64,000 nt of DNA, taken from NCBI RefSeq assembly GCF_904849725.1, contig NC_058521.1, positions 558,764,176 through 558,828,175 of the forward strand, written 5' to 3'. The notes below the pieces were generated by a model. It had not been told where the DNA came from, did no database searches, and was given only the letters and a program-made list of their open reading frames with translations. Shown here piece by piece: positions 23,690 to 34,364 of this stretch (the first letter of the stretch is position 1; each line of letters opens with the position of its first letter). The stretch is from Hordeum vulgare subsp. vulgare (lineage: Eukaryota > Streptophyta > Magnoliopsida > Poales > Poaceae). A program made the position numbers and the translations under genes.

Positions 23690-23870
23690 GGTGCCCGTGG
23701 GCCCCACAAGCCTGGGTGGTGCGGCCAGGGGGGTGCCCGCGCCCCTAGGGCTTGTGGCCCACTGGTGTGGGCCCCCAGACAAGCTCTTCGTCTCAGTATT
23801 TTTCAAAAAATCCAGAAAAAATCATACTTGATTTTCACGGCGTTCGGAGAACTTTTATTTTCGGGGTACT
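23690..23870 (-). promoter_or_regulatory. internal LTR-like promoter module ahead of the extra ORF
   Basis: It shares with LTR-A the blocks GTATTTTTC, TCCAGAAAAAA, ATTTTCA and the identical 14-mer GAGAACTTTTATTT (23847-23860 here, 1688-1701 in LTR-A), in the same order. These are followed on the minus strand by the same GC-rich inverted repeat (23697-23762). It lies between protease and the extra ORF, where no LTR is expected. No clear TATA box was found. A role as promoter is inferred. Confidence 0.55.
23697..23762. repeat. GC-rich inverted repeat (Sabrina internal copy)
   Basis: Arms GTGGGCCCCACAAGCC and GGGCTTGTGGCCCAC, inner GCGGCC/CCGCGCC. It is closely related to the LTR-A copies although located inside the element. 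Confidence 0.8.
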
Positions 23871-24087
23871 TTTCTACGGGACGCTAAAACAGAAAAATGG
23901 GAAAACTAAACTAAATCTATCATTTTTCTTCTAAGCAACCTAAAGTGCAAGCTTGGAATAGAGGTTTGTGACTCATCGATTCATCCATCTCATGGTCATC
24001 GAAAGAAATCCATCAGTGAGGTTGATCAAGCCTCTTTGACAAACCTTTTTGAATCGCAAAAGAAGACGGAGAATTTTCGAATAGTCA
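23871..24087. other. non-coding spacer after protease
   Basis: Nothing recognised. It separates the gag-protease stop from the LTR-like module. Confidence 0.4.
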
Positions 24088-24518
24088 CTAGGTCACCTCA
24101 ATGGGGTTGTGTATTTCCCCAACAAGAAAATCATACTTCATCTTGACACGAGGAATAGGGCATTCAAAGCTCCCAATAAGAATCGGTGAAGTCTTTTCGA
24201 TAGCATTGATGCAATGTACTCGATATTGTTTTTTCGGAAAGTGCACCGTATGCTCATTACCGTTGACATGGAAAGTGACATTGCCTTTGTTGCAATCTAT
24301 AACAGTCCCTGCAGTGTTTAAAAAGGTTCTTCCGAGGATGACAGCCATGTCATCGTCCTCGGGAATATCCAAGATAACAAAGTCTGTTAAGATAGTGGTG
24401 TTAGAAACCACAACACGCACAACCTCGCAAATGCCGATAGGGAAAGGAGTTGATTTGTCGGCCATTTGCAGAGAGATTTCAGTGGGTGTCAAGTTATCTA
24501 GGTCAAGCCTACGATAAA

Positions 24519-24541
24519 GAGAGAGAGAGAGAGAGAGAGAG
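24519..24541. repeat. (GA)n microsatellite inside protease
   Basis: About 11 GA units fall within the codons after MPLSL of the protease. Slippage here puts the downstream half out of frame. Confidence 0.9.
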
Positions 24542-26603
24542 GCATAACACTAACACCGGCTCCAAGGTCGCACAACGCAGTTCTAACGTAGTTGCCTTTA
24601 ATGGAGCAAGGTATAGTGGGCACACCAGGATCACCTAGTTTCTTGGGAGTTCCACCCTTGAAGGTATAATTAGCGAGCATGGTGGAAATCTCAACCTCAG
24701 GTATCCTTCTCTTATTAGTCACAATATCTTTCATGTACTTAGCATACGGAGACATTTTGAGCATATCTGTCAAACGCATCTGCAGAAAGACAGGTCTGAT
24801 CATTTCAACGAATCGCTCAAAATCCTCATCATCCTTTTTCTTGGATGGTTTGGGAGGAAAGGGCATAGGTTTCTAAACCCCCGGTTCCCTTTCTTTACCA
24901 TGCTTCCTAGCAGTGAAGTCATTCTTATCGTATCTCTTAGTCCTAGGCTGTGGGTTATCAAGATCAACAGGTTCAATCTCCACATCCTTATCATTGTTAG
25001 GTTGAGCATCTTCATGAACATCACTATTGATATTATCATTAGGCTCATGTTCATCACCAGATTGTGTTTCAGCATCAGATACAGAGGCATCGTTTGGACT
25101 CTGAGGTGTAGCAGCAACAGGGTTGCTAGCGTGCAAGTTCCTATCATCTTTCTTCTTCTTTCTAGGATGACTAGGTGCATCAGTGCTAACTCCTTGAGAA
25201 TCTTGTTCAATTCTCTTCTGATGACCCTCAAGATACAGAGGTTCCTGGGTCATTCTACCGCCTCTAGTAACGACTCTGATGAAATTGTCATTCAACTCAT
25301 TCAGCAAGTCATTCTGAGCTTTAAGTACTTGTTCTACCTGAGTAGTAATCATAGAAGCATGTTTACTCAGAAGTTTAAGATCATTGATGTTTCTGTCCAC
25401 ACAAGGACTTAAATGACTAAGCATACGAGCATTTTGTTCCAATTGTCTGCTAACATAATCATTGAAACTCTGTTGTTTGGCAACGAAGTTATCAAACTCA
25501 TCCATGCATAAGCTAGCAGGTTTGTCAAAAGGAATATCACTCTCATCAAACCCACGCAGAGAATTTACTTCTACTACGTGTATCGGATTATCGAGACCAT
25601 GGATCTCTTCGATAGGTGGTAGATTTTGGACATCTTCAGATTTAATGCCTTTCTCTCGCATAGATTTCTTGGCTTCTTGCATATCTTCAGGACTGAGGAA
25701 TATAATACCTCTTTTCTTCGGAGTTGGCTTAGGAGGTGGTTCGGGAATAGTCCAAGCATTCTCATTGCACAAGATGTTATTCAATAGAATTTGAGCTTGT
25801 TCTACGGTTCGTTCCCTAAAAACACTACCAGCACAACTATCTAGGTGGTCTTTAGAAGCATCGGTAATTCCATTATAGAAGATATCAAGTATTTCATTCT
25901 GCTCAAGAGGGTGATTAGGCAAAGCATTCAGTAGCTGGATAAGCCTCCCCCAAGCTTGTGGGAGACTCTCTTCTTCAGCTTGAGCAAAGTTGTACATTTC
26001 CTGCAAGGCAACTTGCTTCTTATGGGCAGGGAAATATTTTTCAGAGAAGTAGTAGACCATATCCTCCGGGCTACGCAGACAACCAGGAGCAAGAGAAGTG
26101 AACCAGGTCTTAGCATCATCCTTTTGCGAGAAAGGAAACAACTTGAGGATATAGTAGTGGCGGATCTTTTCCTCACTAGTCAATAGGGTGGCTATATCGT
26201 GCAGTTTGGTAAGATGGGCTACAACCGTTTCAGACTCATAACCGTGAAAAGGATCAGATTCGACCAGAGTGATTAACTCAGGGTCGACAGAGAATTCATA
26301 ATCCTCATCGGTCACAAAGATAGGCGAAGTGGCAAACTTCGCGTGGTATTTCATCCTATCGTTCAGAGATTTTTCTTTCTACTTGCATAGTAATTTCTCA
26401 ACAACATAGCTATCCTTACACGCAAGAAAATCCTCAGCTATCTCTCCCTCCATAACATAGCGCGTATCAGGCATAACAGGCATAGTAGCAGGTTCTACTT
26501 CAATAGTATCAGCAGTATCAGAAGTATCATCACATCTAGCAGCAACTCTAGCAATTTGTGCATCAAGGGCACCTAGTGGAAAAGCAGTATCAGGCATAGC
26601 AGG

Positions 26604-26711
26604 CATAGTATCAAGCATAGCATCATCAGACATAGTATCAAGCATAGCATCATCAGGCATAGTATCAAGCATGGCATCATCAAGCATAGTACCAAGCATA
26701 GCGTCATGGGC
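26604..26711 (-). repeat. four 27-bp tandem repeats in gag
   Basis: Four units of CATAGTATCAAGCATAGCAT plus seven bases encode a nine-residue repeat (DDAMLDTMP-like) on the minus strand. All units keep the reading frame. The partial gag at 1-30 has no such expansion. Confidence 0.85.
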
Positions 26712-26935
26712 AGCAGAAGTAGCATAATCAAGCACAGGTGACATATCAAGATTTCTAGCAGGAGGTGATGTTTCAAACTTACTCATAACTGAAGGTGAAT
26801 CAAGTGCAGAGCTAGATGGCAGTTCCTTACCTCTCCTCGTAGTGGAAGGCAAGATTTTAGTTCTTGGATCTTTCGGATTCCTCATTGTGATCAGCATACG
26901 TCAATCCCAAGAGACTCAGAGAATATAGTTGTGCT

Positions 26936-26953
26936 TCCCCGGCAACGGCGCCA
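26936..26953 (-). other. primer binding site, tRNA-Asp type
   Basis: The minus strand reads TGGCGCCGTTGCCGGGGA, a full match to my recollection of the plant tRNA-Asp 3' end. It lies 11 bases from the LTR boundary. Confidence 0.9.
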
Positions 26954-26964
26954 GAAAAAGGTCT

Positions 26965-28581
26965 TGATAACCCACAAGTGTAGGGGATCGCAACAATTTT
27001 CGAGGGTAGAGTGTTCAACCCAAATTTGTTGGTTCACGAAAGGGGAAGCGAAAGAATATTCTCAAGTATTAACAGCTGAGTTTGTCAGATTCAACCACAC
27101 CTTAAAGATTAGTGTCTGCAAGAAAAGTATCCGTAGCAAAGTAGTATGATAGCAACGGTGTGAGAAACGATCTGTTGACGGCAGACTATTCCTAACCGTT
27201 GTATCAATGGCGCCAGTGAGTTGCACGTGGGCGAGTAACTATTCTTCCCCGACAACATGTCAGAAAAGGATCTTGCAACAAGTAACAACGAAGTAGCAAG
27301 GAACAGCAGTAGCAGCAACAGCAGCAAAGTAACAGCAGTAGCAACACTAGCAGCAAAGTGACAGCAGTAGGAACAGTAGGAGCAAAGTGGCACAATCCCT
27401 TTTGTAGCTAGGGACAAGCCTAGACAAAGTAACGTAGCAAGGACCAGTAGTAAAAGACTCATAGGCAGTGGATCGGTGATGGATGAGTATGACGGATGTG
27501 ATTCATCATGTAACAGCTATAACACAGAGAGATAAGTAACTAGCTCATGTTCGTCAATCGAATGTAGGCATGTATTCCGTATGTAGTCATGCGTGCTTAG
27601 GGAAACGAACTTGCATGACATCAATTTTCCATCCCGCCCGTGGCAGCGGGGTCCTAATGGAAACTATGAGATATTAAGGTTCTCCTTTTAATAAAGAACC
27701 GGACCAACGCATTAACACTTGGTGAATACATGAACTCCTCATACTATGGTCATCTCCGGGAGTGGTTCCGGCTATTGTCACTCCGGGGTTGCCGGGTCAT
27801 AACACATAGTAGGTGACTACAACTTGCAGGATAGGATCAAAAACACACATATATTGGCGACAACATAATAGGTTCAAATCTGAAATCATGGCACCCGTGC
27901 CCTAGTGACAAGCATTAAGCATAGCCAAGTAGTAGCAACATCAATCTAGAACATAGTGGATACTAGGGATCAATCCCTGTCAAAACTAACTCGATTACAT
28001 GATATATCTCATCCAACTCATCACCGTTCAGCAAGCCTACGATGAGATTACTCACGAACGATGAAGAGCATCATGGATTTGTCGATGGATGAAGGTTGAT
28101 GATGACTATGGCGACGATTTCCCCTCTCCGGAGCCCAAAACGGACTCCAGATCTGCCCTCCAGATGAAGAACAGGAGGTGGCGGCGCCTCCGTATCGTAA
28201 AATGCGATGAAACGTTCTCTCTGATTTTTTTTCCGGGCGAGACGGAAGATATAGAGCTGAGTTTGGGGGCGGTGGTGCCACGTGGGCCCCACAAGCCCTC
28301 ACGGCGCGGCCTAGGGGGGTGGCCATGGCCCAGGGGGCTTGTGGCCCACTGGCACGCCTCCTCCGATGGATCTTTGCGCAGGTATTTTTCTTTTATTCCA
28401 GAAAAATCCTCCGTAAATTTTCAGGACATTCTGAGAACTTTTATTTCTGCACAAACACAACACCATGGCAATTTTGCTGAAAACAGCATTAGTCCTGGTA
28501 AGTTCCATTCAAATCATGCAAATAAGAGTCCAAAAGAAGGGCAAAAGAGTTCGGAAAAGTAGATACGACGGGGACGTATCA
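26965..28581 (-). repeat. 5' LTR of Sabrina-type element (LTR-A copy 3)
   Basis: TGATAACCCACAAG..GACGTATCA, 1617 bp, the partner of 18648-20260. The triplet tract is near 27295-27380 and the inverted repeat is at 28282-28349. Confidence 0.9.
28282..28349. repeat. GC-rich inverted repeat (LTR-A copy 3)
   Basis: Arms GTGGGCCCCACAAGCCC and GGGGGCTTGTGGCCCAC around GGCGCGGCC/GGCC. It is adjacent to the minus-strand TATA-like box. Confidence 0.8.
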
Positions 28582-28586
28582 CCCTG
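28582..28586. repeat. target site duplication CCCTG (shared boundary)
   Basis: Five bases lie exactly between the end of the Sabrina-type LTR and the start of the chromovirus LTR. They differ from CCCTC at one base. Confidence 0.7.
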
Positions 28587-30634
28587 TGTAACATCCCAAA
28601 TTTCCAATTTGGAATGTTATTGCATTAGAGCATCTTGCATATCATATTTTTTTTGCATAATTGCTGATCCTAAAAAATCTAAGCAACTCAAGGACCCTTG
28701 GAGACAGTTGGGAATTTATTTATTTTCATATTGGGATTTTCTCAAATAATAAAAATAGGATCATTGGTTTTTAATTATTTTTATTTGGATTTTATTTGCT
28801 ATTTTATTGGATTTACGAAAATACGCGTTTTTCAAAATATTATTTCGGCATTTTAAAAATGTCCACATTGTAGAGCTCATTTTTAGGAGTACGGCAAAGT
28901 TTGTTTTACCGAAATCGGAGTTCGTATGGACTTCCTTTTTAATTTTCTATCTCGTCCGATTTTAAAATAACGAACCGACCCCGGAGGCCTATATAAGCCC
29001 CCCCCCCCCGCCCCCCTCGCACAAACCCTAGCCGCCGCTCGCCCCCCCGCGCCACCGCCGCTCGCCGCCACTCGCCGAAGCACGCCGCCGAGGTAGAAAA
29101 AAAATTCAGATTTTTTTTTGGTTTATTTAATTAGCGAACGTCCGCCGTACGTTTGTTTTAACGAACACTATTCGTTAACTAATTTCAGACGACGAACGTT
29201 CGTTCGTCCGTCTGTTCGTCAGATTTATTTTCGGGGATTTTTTTTCGCGATTAATTTCGATCGCGATTCCTGATCCGAATTTTGTTTTAGTATAACTTTT
29301 CGCTCGTTTATCGGAATCAGGTGATTCAAACGCCCAGATTTTCGTCAAGAAATTCTATTTCCAATTAATTCACTTGCACAAGATTTTTATAGATAATTTT
29401 TTTTACTTTAGTCCAGATTAGTAAACGAATCTCATTTCTTTCGCAGTTTGAGTTTCGTTGATCCGTTTGATTTGATTCTTTTTGTAAACCGGAGTTTTTT
29501 ACTTGAACTTTCTGGTTAGACGTTATTGGGAGTTACTTCTACGTTGCTATTATTGCTATGCTATGCTCGTAGACGTTATTGGGTGAGTGATTCCATGACA
29601 GATGTGAGTATTGTTAATTAAAGGTTAACTTAAGGCGACTATTTAAATACACATCTGGGTGGATTGCTTGAGGCACCCTGGAATCCCCAGTGGTTGTCAG
29701 GATGTCCCGGCGGAACCGTGTGATCATCCTAAGGTCCGCCACCCAGCTTCAAAGGGATCATAAGACTATTCATACCTGTAACTTACGTGTGTAGCCGCAA
29801 GCTATTATGGGCTCTAGCATAGTTGAGTAAGTTGTGTGAAGCTCTCGAAGTGGTAGACTAGCAGATGTAGAGGGTATAGGTGGTACGGTCTACCCAGAAG
29901 TAGAGAGTTAATGCTTCAGAAAGACTGTGTCTCGAATTCTCCGACCATGCATGTATTTCGAGTCTTGTGGGAAAAGTGCACAACCTCTGCAGAGTGTACA
30001 AACTAATCATGATTAGCCGTGTACCCGGTTATGGACATCTTGAGTATCTGGTTCTTGGATTTTCATGTGTATCTCAACACTCTAAATTAATTTGCGGGTT
30101 AATGATGATTATTTTGGGAATTGAGTTGGAGGAACCTTCTCATTGTTTAATAACTAACAACGTAGTTAAATAAACTTTGTTCCACTAATATAGGAAGAAA
30201 TTTGGCTTTATGCAAAACTGTTAACCATAGAGCTTTCCACGAGCCAAATATGCATGTAGATATAACTTTTATTTATGTTCACTCTCTATGTGTTACCTTG
30301 CCAGCATATTCCATGTGTTGACCCGTTTCGGGCTACAACTTTAATGTTGCAGACTTTTCACATATGGAGTAAGCGCCATAGGTCGTTGTTTTGCACTCAG
30401 CTATGTCGTTGGAGTTGATGGACCTACTTTATCTTTGAAGCCTTCCGCTGTTATCATACTTAGATGGCCTTAGGCCATATTATTGTAATAAGTTCTCTTT
30501 GAGACATTCGTTGTAATATGTGTGTGATTGCTACTCTGTTATAATACCCATCGAAGTACTGTGTGTGTCAGCATACCGATCCAGGGATGACACAGATGCA
30601 TAGAGACTGGATTGATTGAGGTCTGGTCGCTATA
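28587..30634 (+). repeat. 5' LTR of chromovirus
   Basis: It starts TGTAACATCCCAAATTTCC and ends GGTCGCTATA, where the 3' LTR has GCTACA. TATA box TATATAA at 28990-28996, followed by a C-rich run. It is 352 bp shorter than the 3' LTR because of two internal gaps, near 28780 and near 29521. Confidence 0.85.
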
Positions 30635-30638
30635 GTGA

Positions 30639-30650
30639 TGGTATCAGAGC
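30639..30650 (+). other. primer binding site, initiator tRNA-Met type
   Basis: TGGTATCAGAGC lies four bases after the LTR end. Confidence 0.9.
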
Positions 30651-30744
30651 ACACGTTGACTGTAGGACACGACCACTAAGCCAAAACCATAGGTCACTCC
30701 TCTCTTCTCATTTTCTGACTCCTCTCCCCTTTCAAATCTATAGG

Positions 30745-31483
30745 ATGGTGGATAAAAGGAGCAAGTTTACTCAACCGGATGAGGACACACCTTTTGGAAG
30801 ACACTTGAAGGAAGCCACTAAGTACCTGAACATCGGACTACCAAGCTTCACCGGAACCTTCATCGCCACCCTACCAGAAGAGTAGCGTTGGAAGATTCGA
30901 GTTCAAGTTCCAGGAAGGACGTTCATGCCAGTCACTAAGCCCATAGAGTTTTCCTTTAATGCACCAACCTGGGGCATAGGAAAGAGCATGGCAGCCCAAA
31001 ATTACCATGGGACACATTGGAGAAGTTTATCACCAGGATCTCGAAGATACTATCTACCAGATTTGTGGACACCGAGACGACCAGGGTGAGATAGTCATCA
31101 CCAGGAGGGACAGATCCATTGCCTCTTACATCCAGGAATTGAACCAGCACATTCGACTCCAAGAGAATCAGATGTATGAGAGTATGGATACTTTACAGAA
31201 GGCAATGACGAGGATCAAGGAGCTGGAGGAAGAACTCAAGTCTACACGAGATGGCTATGAGGAGAAGATGACGACACTTGTGGAGAAGAATGACGATTTG
31301 ATTAAGAAGCTAGAAGTCTTCATGACGGAGCCCACGATAGGAGGAGATGAAGATGTTCCTCCTAGCCCAAAGAGCTTCATCATCATCGACGACACCGACT
31401 CCGACCCTGATGAAAAAGATGACAACTACGTTGATGAAGCTGGAGCAGATATCATGGAGTCTTCCGCCGATCAAAACTTCTAG
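30745..31483 (+). pseudogene. ORF upstream of gag in chromovirus (orf0-like, coiled coil)
   Basis: The ATG at 30745 opens MVDKRSKFTQPDEDTPFGRH. The frame is stopped by TAG at 30883-30885 and shifts near 30990. The remainder (31007-31483) encodes a long coiled coil (ENQMYESMDTLQKAMTRIKE, then an EELKST-type heptad pattern) with an acidic tail (DDTDSDPDEKDDN). Rice RIRE3 and RIRE8 carry an additional 'orf0' ahead of gag, and this one occupies the same place. It lacks any catalytic motif. The role is unknown; a structural or packaging partner of gag is a guess. Confidence 0.6.
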
Positions 31484-31682
31484 TTGACCACCATATCAGT
31501 AGAAGTATTTCCCCATGTAAATATTAGTTGAGCACTTTTGTGAACGTTAGATAGATCGTTTGTATGCTCTTGTTTGAAATTGATTGAGTGATATGATTGT
31601 GTTTGTCTCATGAGCATATGGGTAGTGTTTTCTCTTTAGACCTCACTCTATTCTATTTTCTCATCTTTTCTAAACCCCTCAG

Positions 31683-32731
31683 ATGGCACCTCCGAGACGT
31701 GAAACCGAATTTGCTTTCCCGCCAGAGATCACCCAATTGATCCAGCAGCAGAATGCCCTGATGCAGATCCTAGTCCAGAATCAGAATCAAGGGAACAACA
31801 ACAACAACCCTCCGCCACCACCACCACCTGTTGATCACTTAGCCCGTTTCTTAAGGCTAAATCCGCCGGTGTTCTCTAGTAGCACCGAGCCGATTGTTGC
31901 AGATGATTGGCTCCGCAAGATTGGAAGGGAGTTAACCACTGCATGATGCTCAGATGCGGAAAGAGTGTGTTTTGCCGCACATCAGCTAGATGGACCCGCA
32001 TCATCATGGTGGGAGAATTTCACAGCCACTTACCCCATTAACACTATCACACGGGAGCAGTTTCAGCAAGCTTTTCGCACCGCCCATGTTTCAGCAGGAG
32101 CTATGGCCATGAAGAAGCGTGAGTTTCGCAACTTACGCCAAGGAGGGCACCCAGTTGGCCAGTATGTGGAGGAATTTAGCAAGCTAGCCCGTTAAACAGG
32201 AGAAGTTCCTGGAAGGACTAAATGATGAGTTGAGCATGCAGTTGATGGTGGCAACCTTCAACAACTACGAGGAGTTGGTAGACAAAGCTCTCATGATTGA
32301 AGGGAAGCAGCAGCAGATTGACAATCGCAAGAGAAAGTGTGGACAAGGGAGGTTCAATTCTGGAGCTCAGCAGAAGCCTCGTTTTACCCCGAACTCGGGA
32401 GGGCACATTCACCACAACCATGGGGAAATCATTCCCATGGAGGGGGTTCGCATAATCATAGTGACCCCAGGAATGCGAATGGTAATGGAGGAAGCAATGG
32501 ACTGAACCATTCCACCCCAGCAACGCCCGCCAAGAAGGATCTAAGTCACATTACTTGTTTCAAGTGCGGGAAGAAGGGACATTACGCCACCGAGTGTCCC
32601 GAAGCAAAGAATGGGAATGGCAATGACAGCTCTGGGAAGAAGTCCAACCCCTTCAACAGGGGACAAGTGAACCACGTTAGCATGGAGGAGGTTGAAGCAC
32701 AACCTGATGCATTAGTAGGTAAGTTTCTGGT
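31683..32731 (+). pseudogene. gag of chromovirus, multiply broken
   Basis: It starts MAPPRRETEFAFPPEITQLI at the ATG at 31683. An in-frame TGA at 31944-31946 interrupts it, followed by the capsid block LDGPASSWWENFTATYPINT. A small deletion near 32193 creates a TAA and shifts the frame. The CCHC knuckle CFKCGKKGHYATEC (from about 32558) is intact. A 1-base loss near 32731 separates gag from the protease frame. Intact homologues are a single open frame; here at least three lesions are visible. Confidence 0.8.
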
Positions 32732-34359
32732 AAGTCATTTACTACAATTGTTCTTTTCGATACTGGTGCATCACATTCATCCATATCAAGGGGATTTGTG
32801 GATAAGTATAATCTGCCAACCCAAGCCCTTAGGTCACCCATGTTAGTAACCTCGCCAGGAGCAAAATATATGGCTAACCTAAGGTGTGATCGGATACCTT
32901 TGAGGATGGGTAATTACGTGTTTCCCCCGGACCTAATAGTATTGGAGTCACAAGGACTAGATGTAATATTAGGTATGGATTGGTTATCGAAGTATGGAGG
33001 GAACATTGACTGCGCCAGTAAGTCGATTTTACTCACCACCCCGGAAGGAAGAAGGATTAAATATGTATCCCAGCATATACCGAAGAGGACTCGAGTAAAT
33101 TCCTTATCAGGAGTTGTACAGGAGGAAGTACCAGTGGTGAAGGATTTCCCTGATGTATTTCCAGAGGAGTTGCCAGGCATGCCACTGAACATAGACATTG
33201 AGTTTTTGATTGAGCTTTTGCTAGGCACAGGACCAATATCCAAGAGACCATATAGGATGCCTGCAAAGGATTTGGAAGAAATTAAGAAGCAGATTAAGGA
33301 GTTATTGGATAAAGGCTATATTCGCCCAAGTTCGTCACCTTGGGGATCACCAGTACTTCTAGTGGAGAAGAAGGATGGATCGTTGAGGATGGTTGTTGAT
33401 TATCGAGGGCCGAATGAAGTGACAATTAAGAACAAGTATCCACTGCCGATGATCAATGATTTGTTTGATCGTTTGCAAGGAGCTAAGGTATTTTCCAAGA
33501 TCGATCTGCGATCAGGATACCACCAGTTGAAGATTCGAGAGCAGGATATACCTAAAACAACTTTTACCACAAGGTATGGGCTATATGAGTATAATGTTAT
33601 GTCATTTGGTCTGACTAATGCACCTGCCTATTTCATGAACATGATGAACAAGGTATTTATGGAGTTCTTGGACAAGTTCGTCGTGGTGTTCATTGATGAT
33701 ATTCTGGTCTTCTCGAAGAATGAAGAGGAGCATGAAGAGCATTTGCGTTTGGTACTTGAGAAACTCAGAGAACATCAGTTATATGCCAAGTTCAGCAAGT
33801 GTGAGTTTTGGTTCAAGGAAGTTGGTTTCCTCGGACAAGTTATATTCGGAGAAGGAATAGCAGTAGACCCCGCCAAAGTTGACACTGTGACAACCTGGGA
33901 ATCCCCCACAACAGTTGGAGAGATCCAAAGTTTTCTTGGACTCGCAGGATACTACCGGAGGTTCATTGAGAATTTTTCAAAGATTGAAAAGCCCATGACG
34001 GAGTTGCTGAAGAAGGACACCAAGTTCAATTCGACTAAGGAATGTGAAGCCAGTTTCCAGGAGTTGAAGAAACACTTGGTTACAGCCCGAGTGTTGATTC
34101 TTCCAGATCAACGCAAGGATTACCAAGTGTATTGCGATGCTTCTCGTCGAGGACTCGGAGAAGTGCTGATGCAGGAGGGGAGAGTTGTTTCGTATGCTTC
34201 ACGACAACTTAAACCCCATGAGTTGAACTATGCTACTCACGATCTGGAGTTAGCAGCCGTAGTGCATGCACTGAAGACGTGCACACACTTTCTCATTGGA
34301 AACCATTGTGAAGTATACACGGATCACAAGAGTTTGAAGTATATCTTCACTCAGAAGGA

Positions 34360-34364
34360 GTTGA
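34360..34364. repeat. target site duplication GTTGA (left)
   Basis: It immediately precedes the solo LTR and is identical to 36195-36199. Confidence 0.9.

Larger units (their letters stand above)
24088..26897 (-). pseudogene. gag and aspartic protease of Sabrina-type element, two stops and a microsatellite frameshift
   Basis: The minus-strand frame begins at 26897 (or ATG 26885, MRNPKDPRTK). It carries a 27-bp tandem repeat, then a TAG at 26381-26379, and continues in the same frame from 26354 with a retrotransposon gag domain (YYILKLFPFSQKDDAKTWF, AWGRLIQLLNALPNHPLEQN). A second in-frame TAG at 24875-24873 precedes the protease with active site LCDLGAG (Asp codon 24569-24567). Both stops look like CAG to TAG. 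A GA repeat at 24519-24541 then shifts the frame; the protease C-terminus (MADKSTPFPIG, ILGRTFLNTAGTVIDC) continues from 24492 to 24088. No CCHC knuckle is evident. Not functional as it stands. Confidence 0.85.
18648..28581 (-). mobile_element. complete Sabrina-type Gypsy element without RT/integrase
   Basis: Two LTRs of 1613 and 1617 bp in the same orientation bracket 6.7 kb. Reading leftwards there is a tRNA-Asp primer site (26936-26953), gag-protease (26897-24088), an LTR-like promoter module (about 23870-23303), an extra ORF (23284-22213), non-coding DNA and a polypurine tract (20261-20275). I find no reverse transcriptase, RNase H or integrase motif on either strand between the LTRs. The element therefore looks non-autonomous. 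Confidence 0.85.

Noticed and set aside
29967..30173. 68-codon ORF with a near-identical copy at 39643-39849
   Set aside because: Conserved only because both lie in the paired LTRs of the chromovirus; no independent support.
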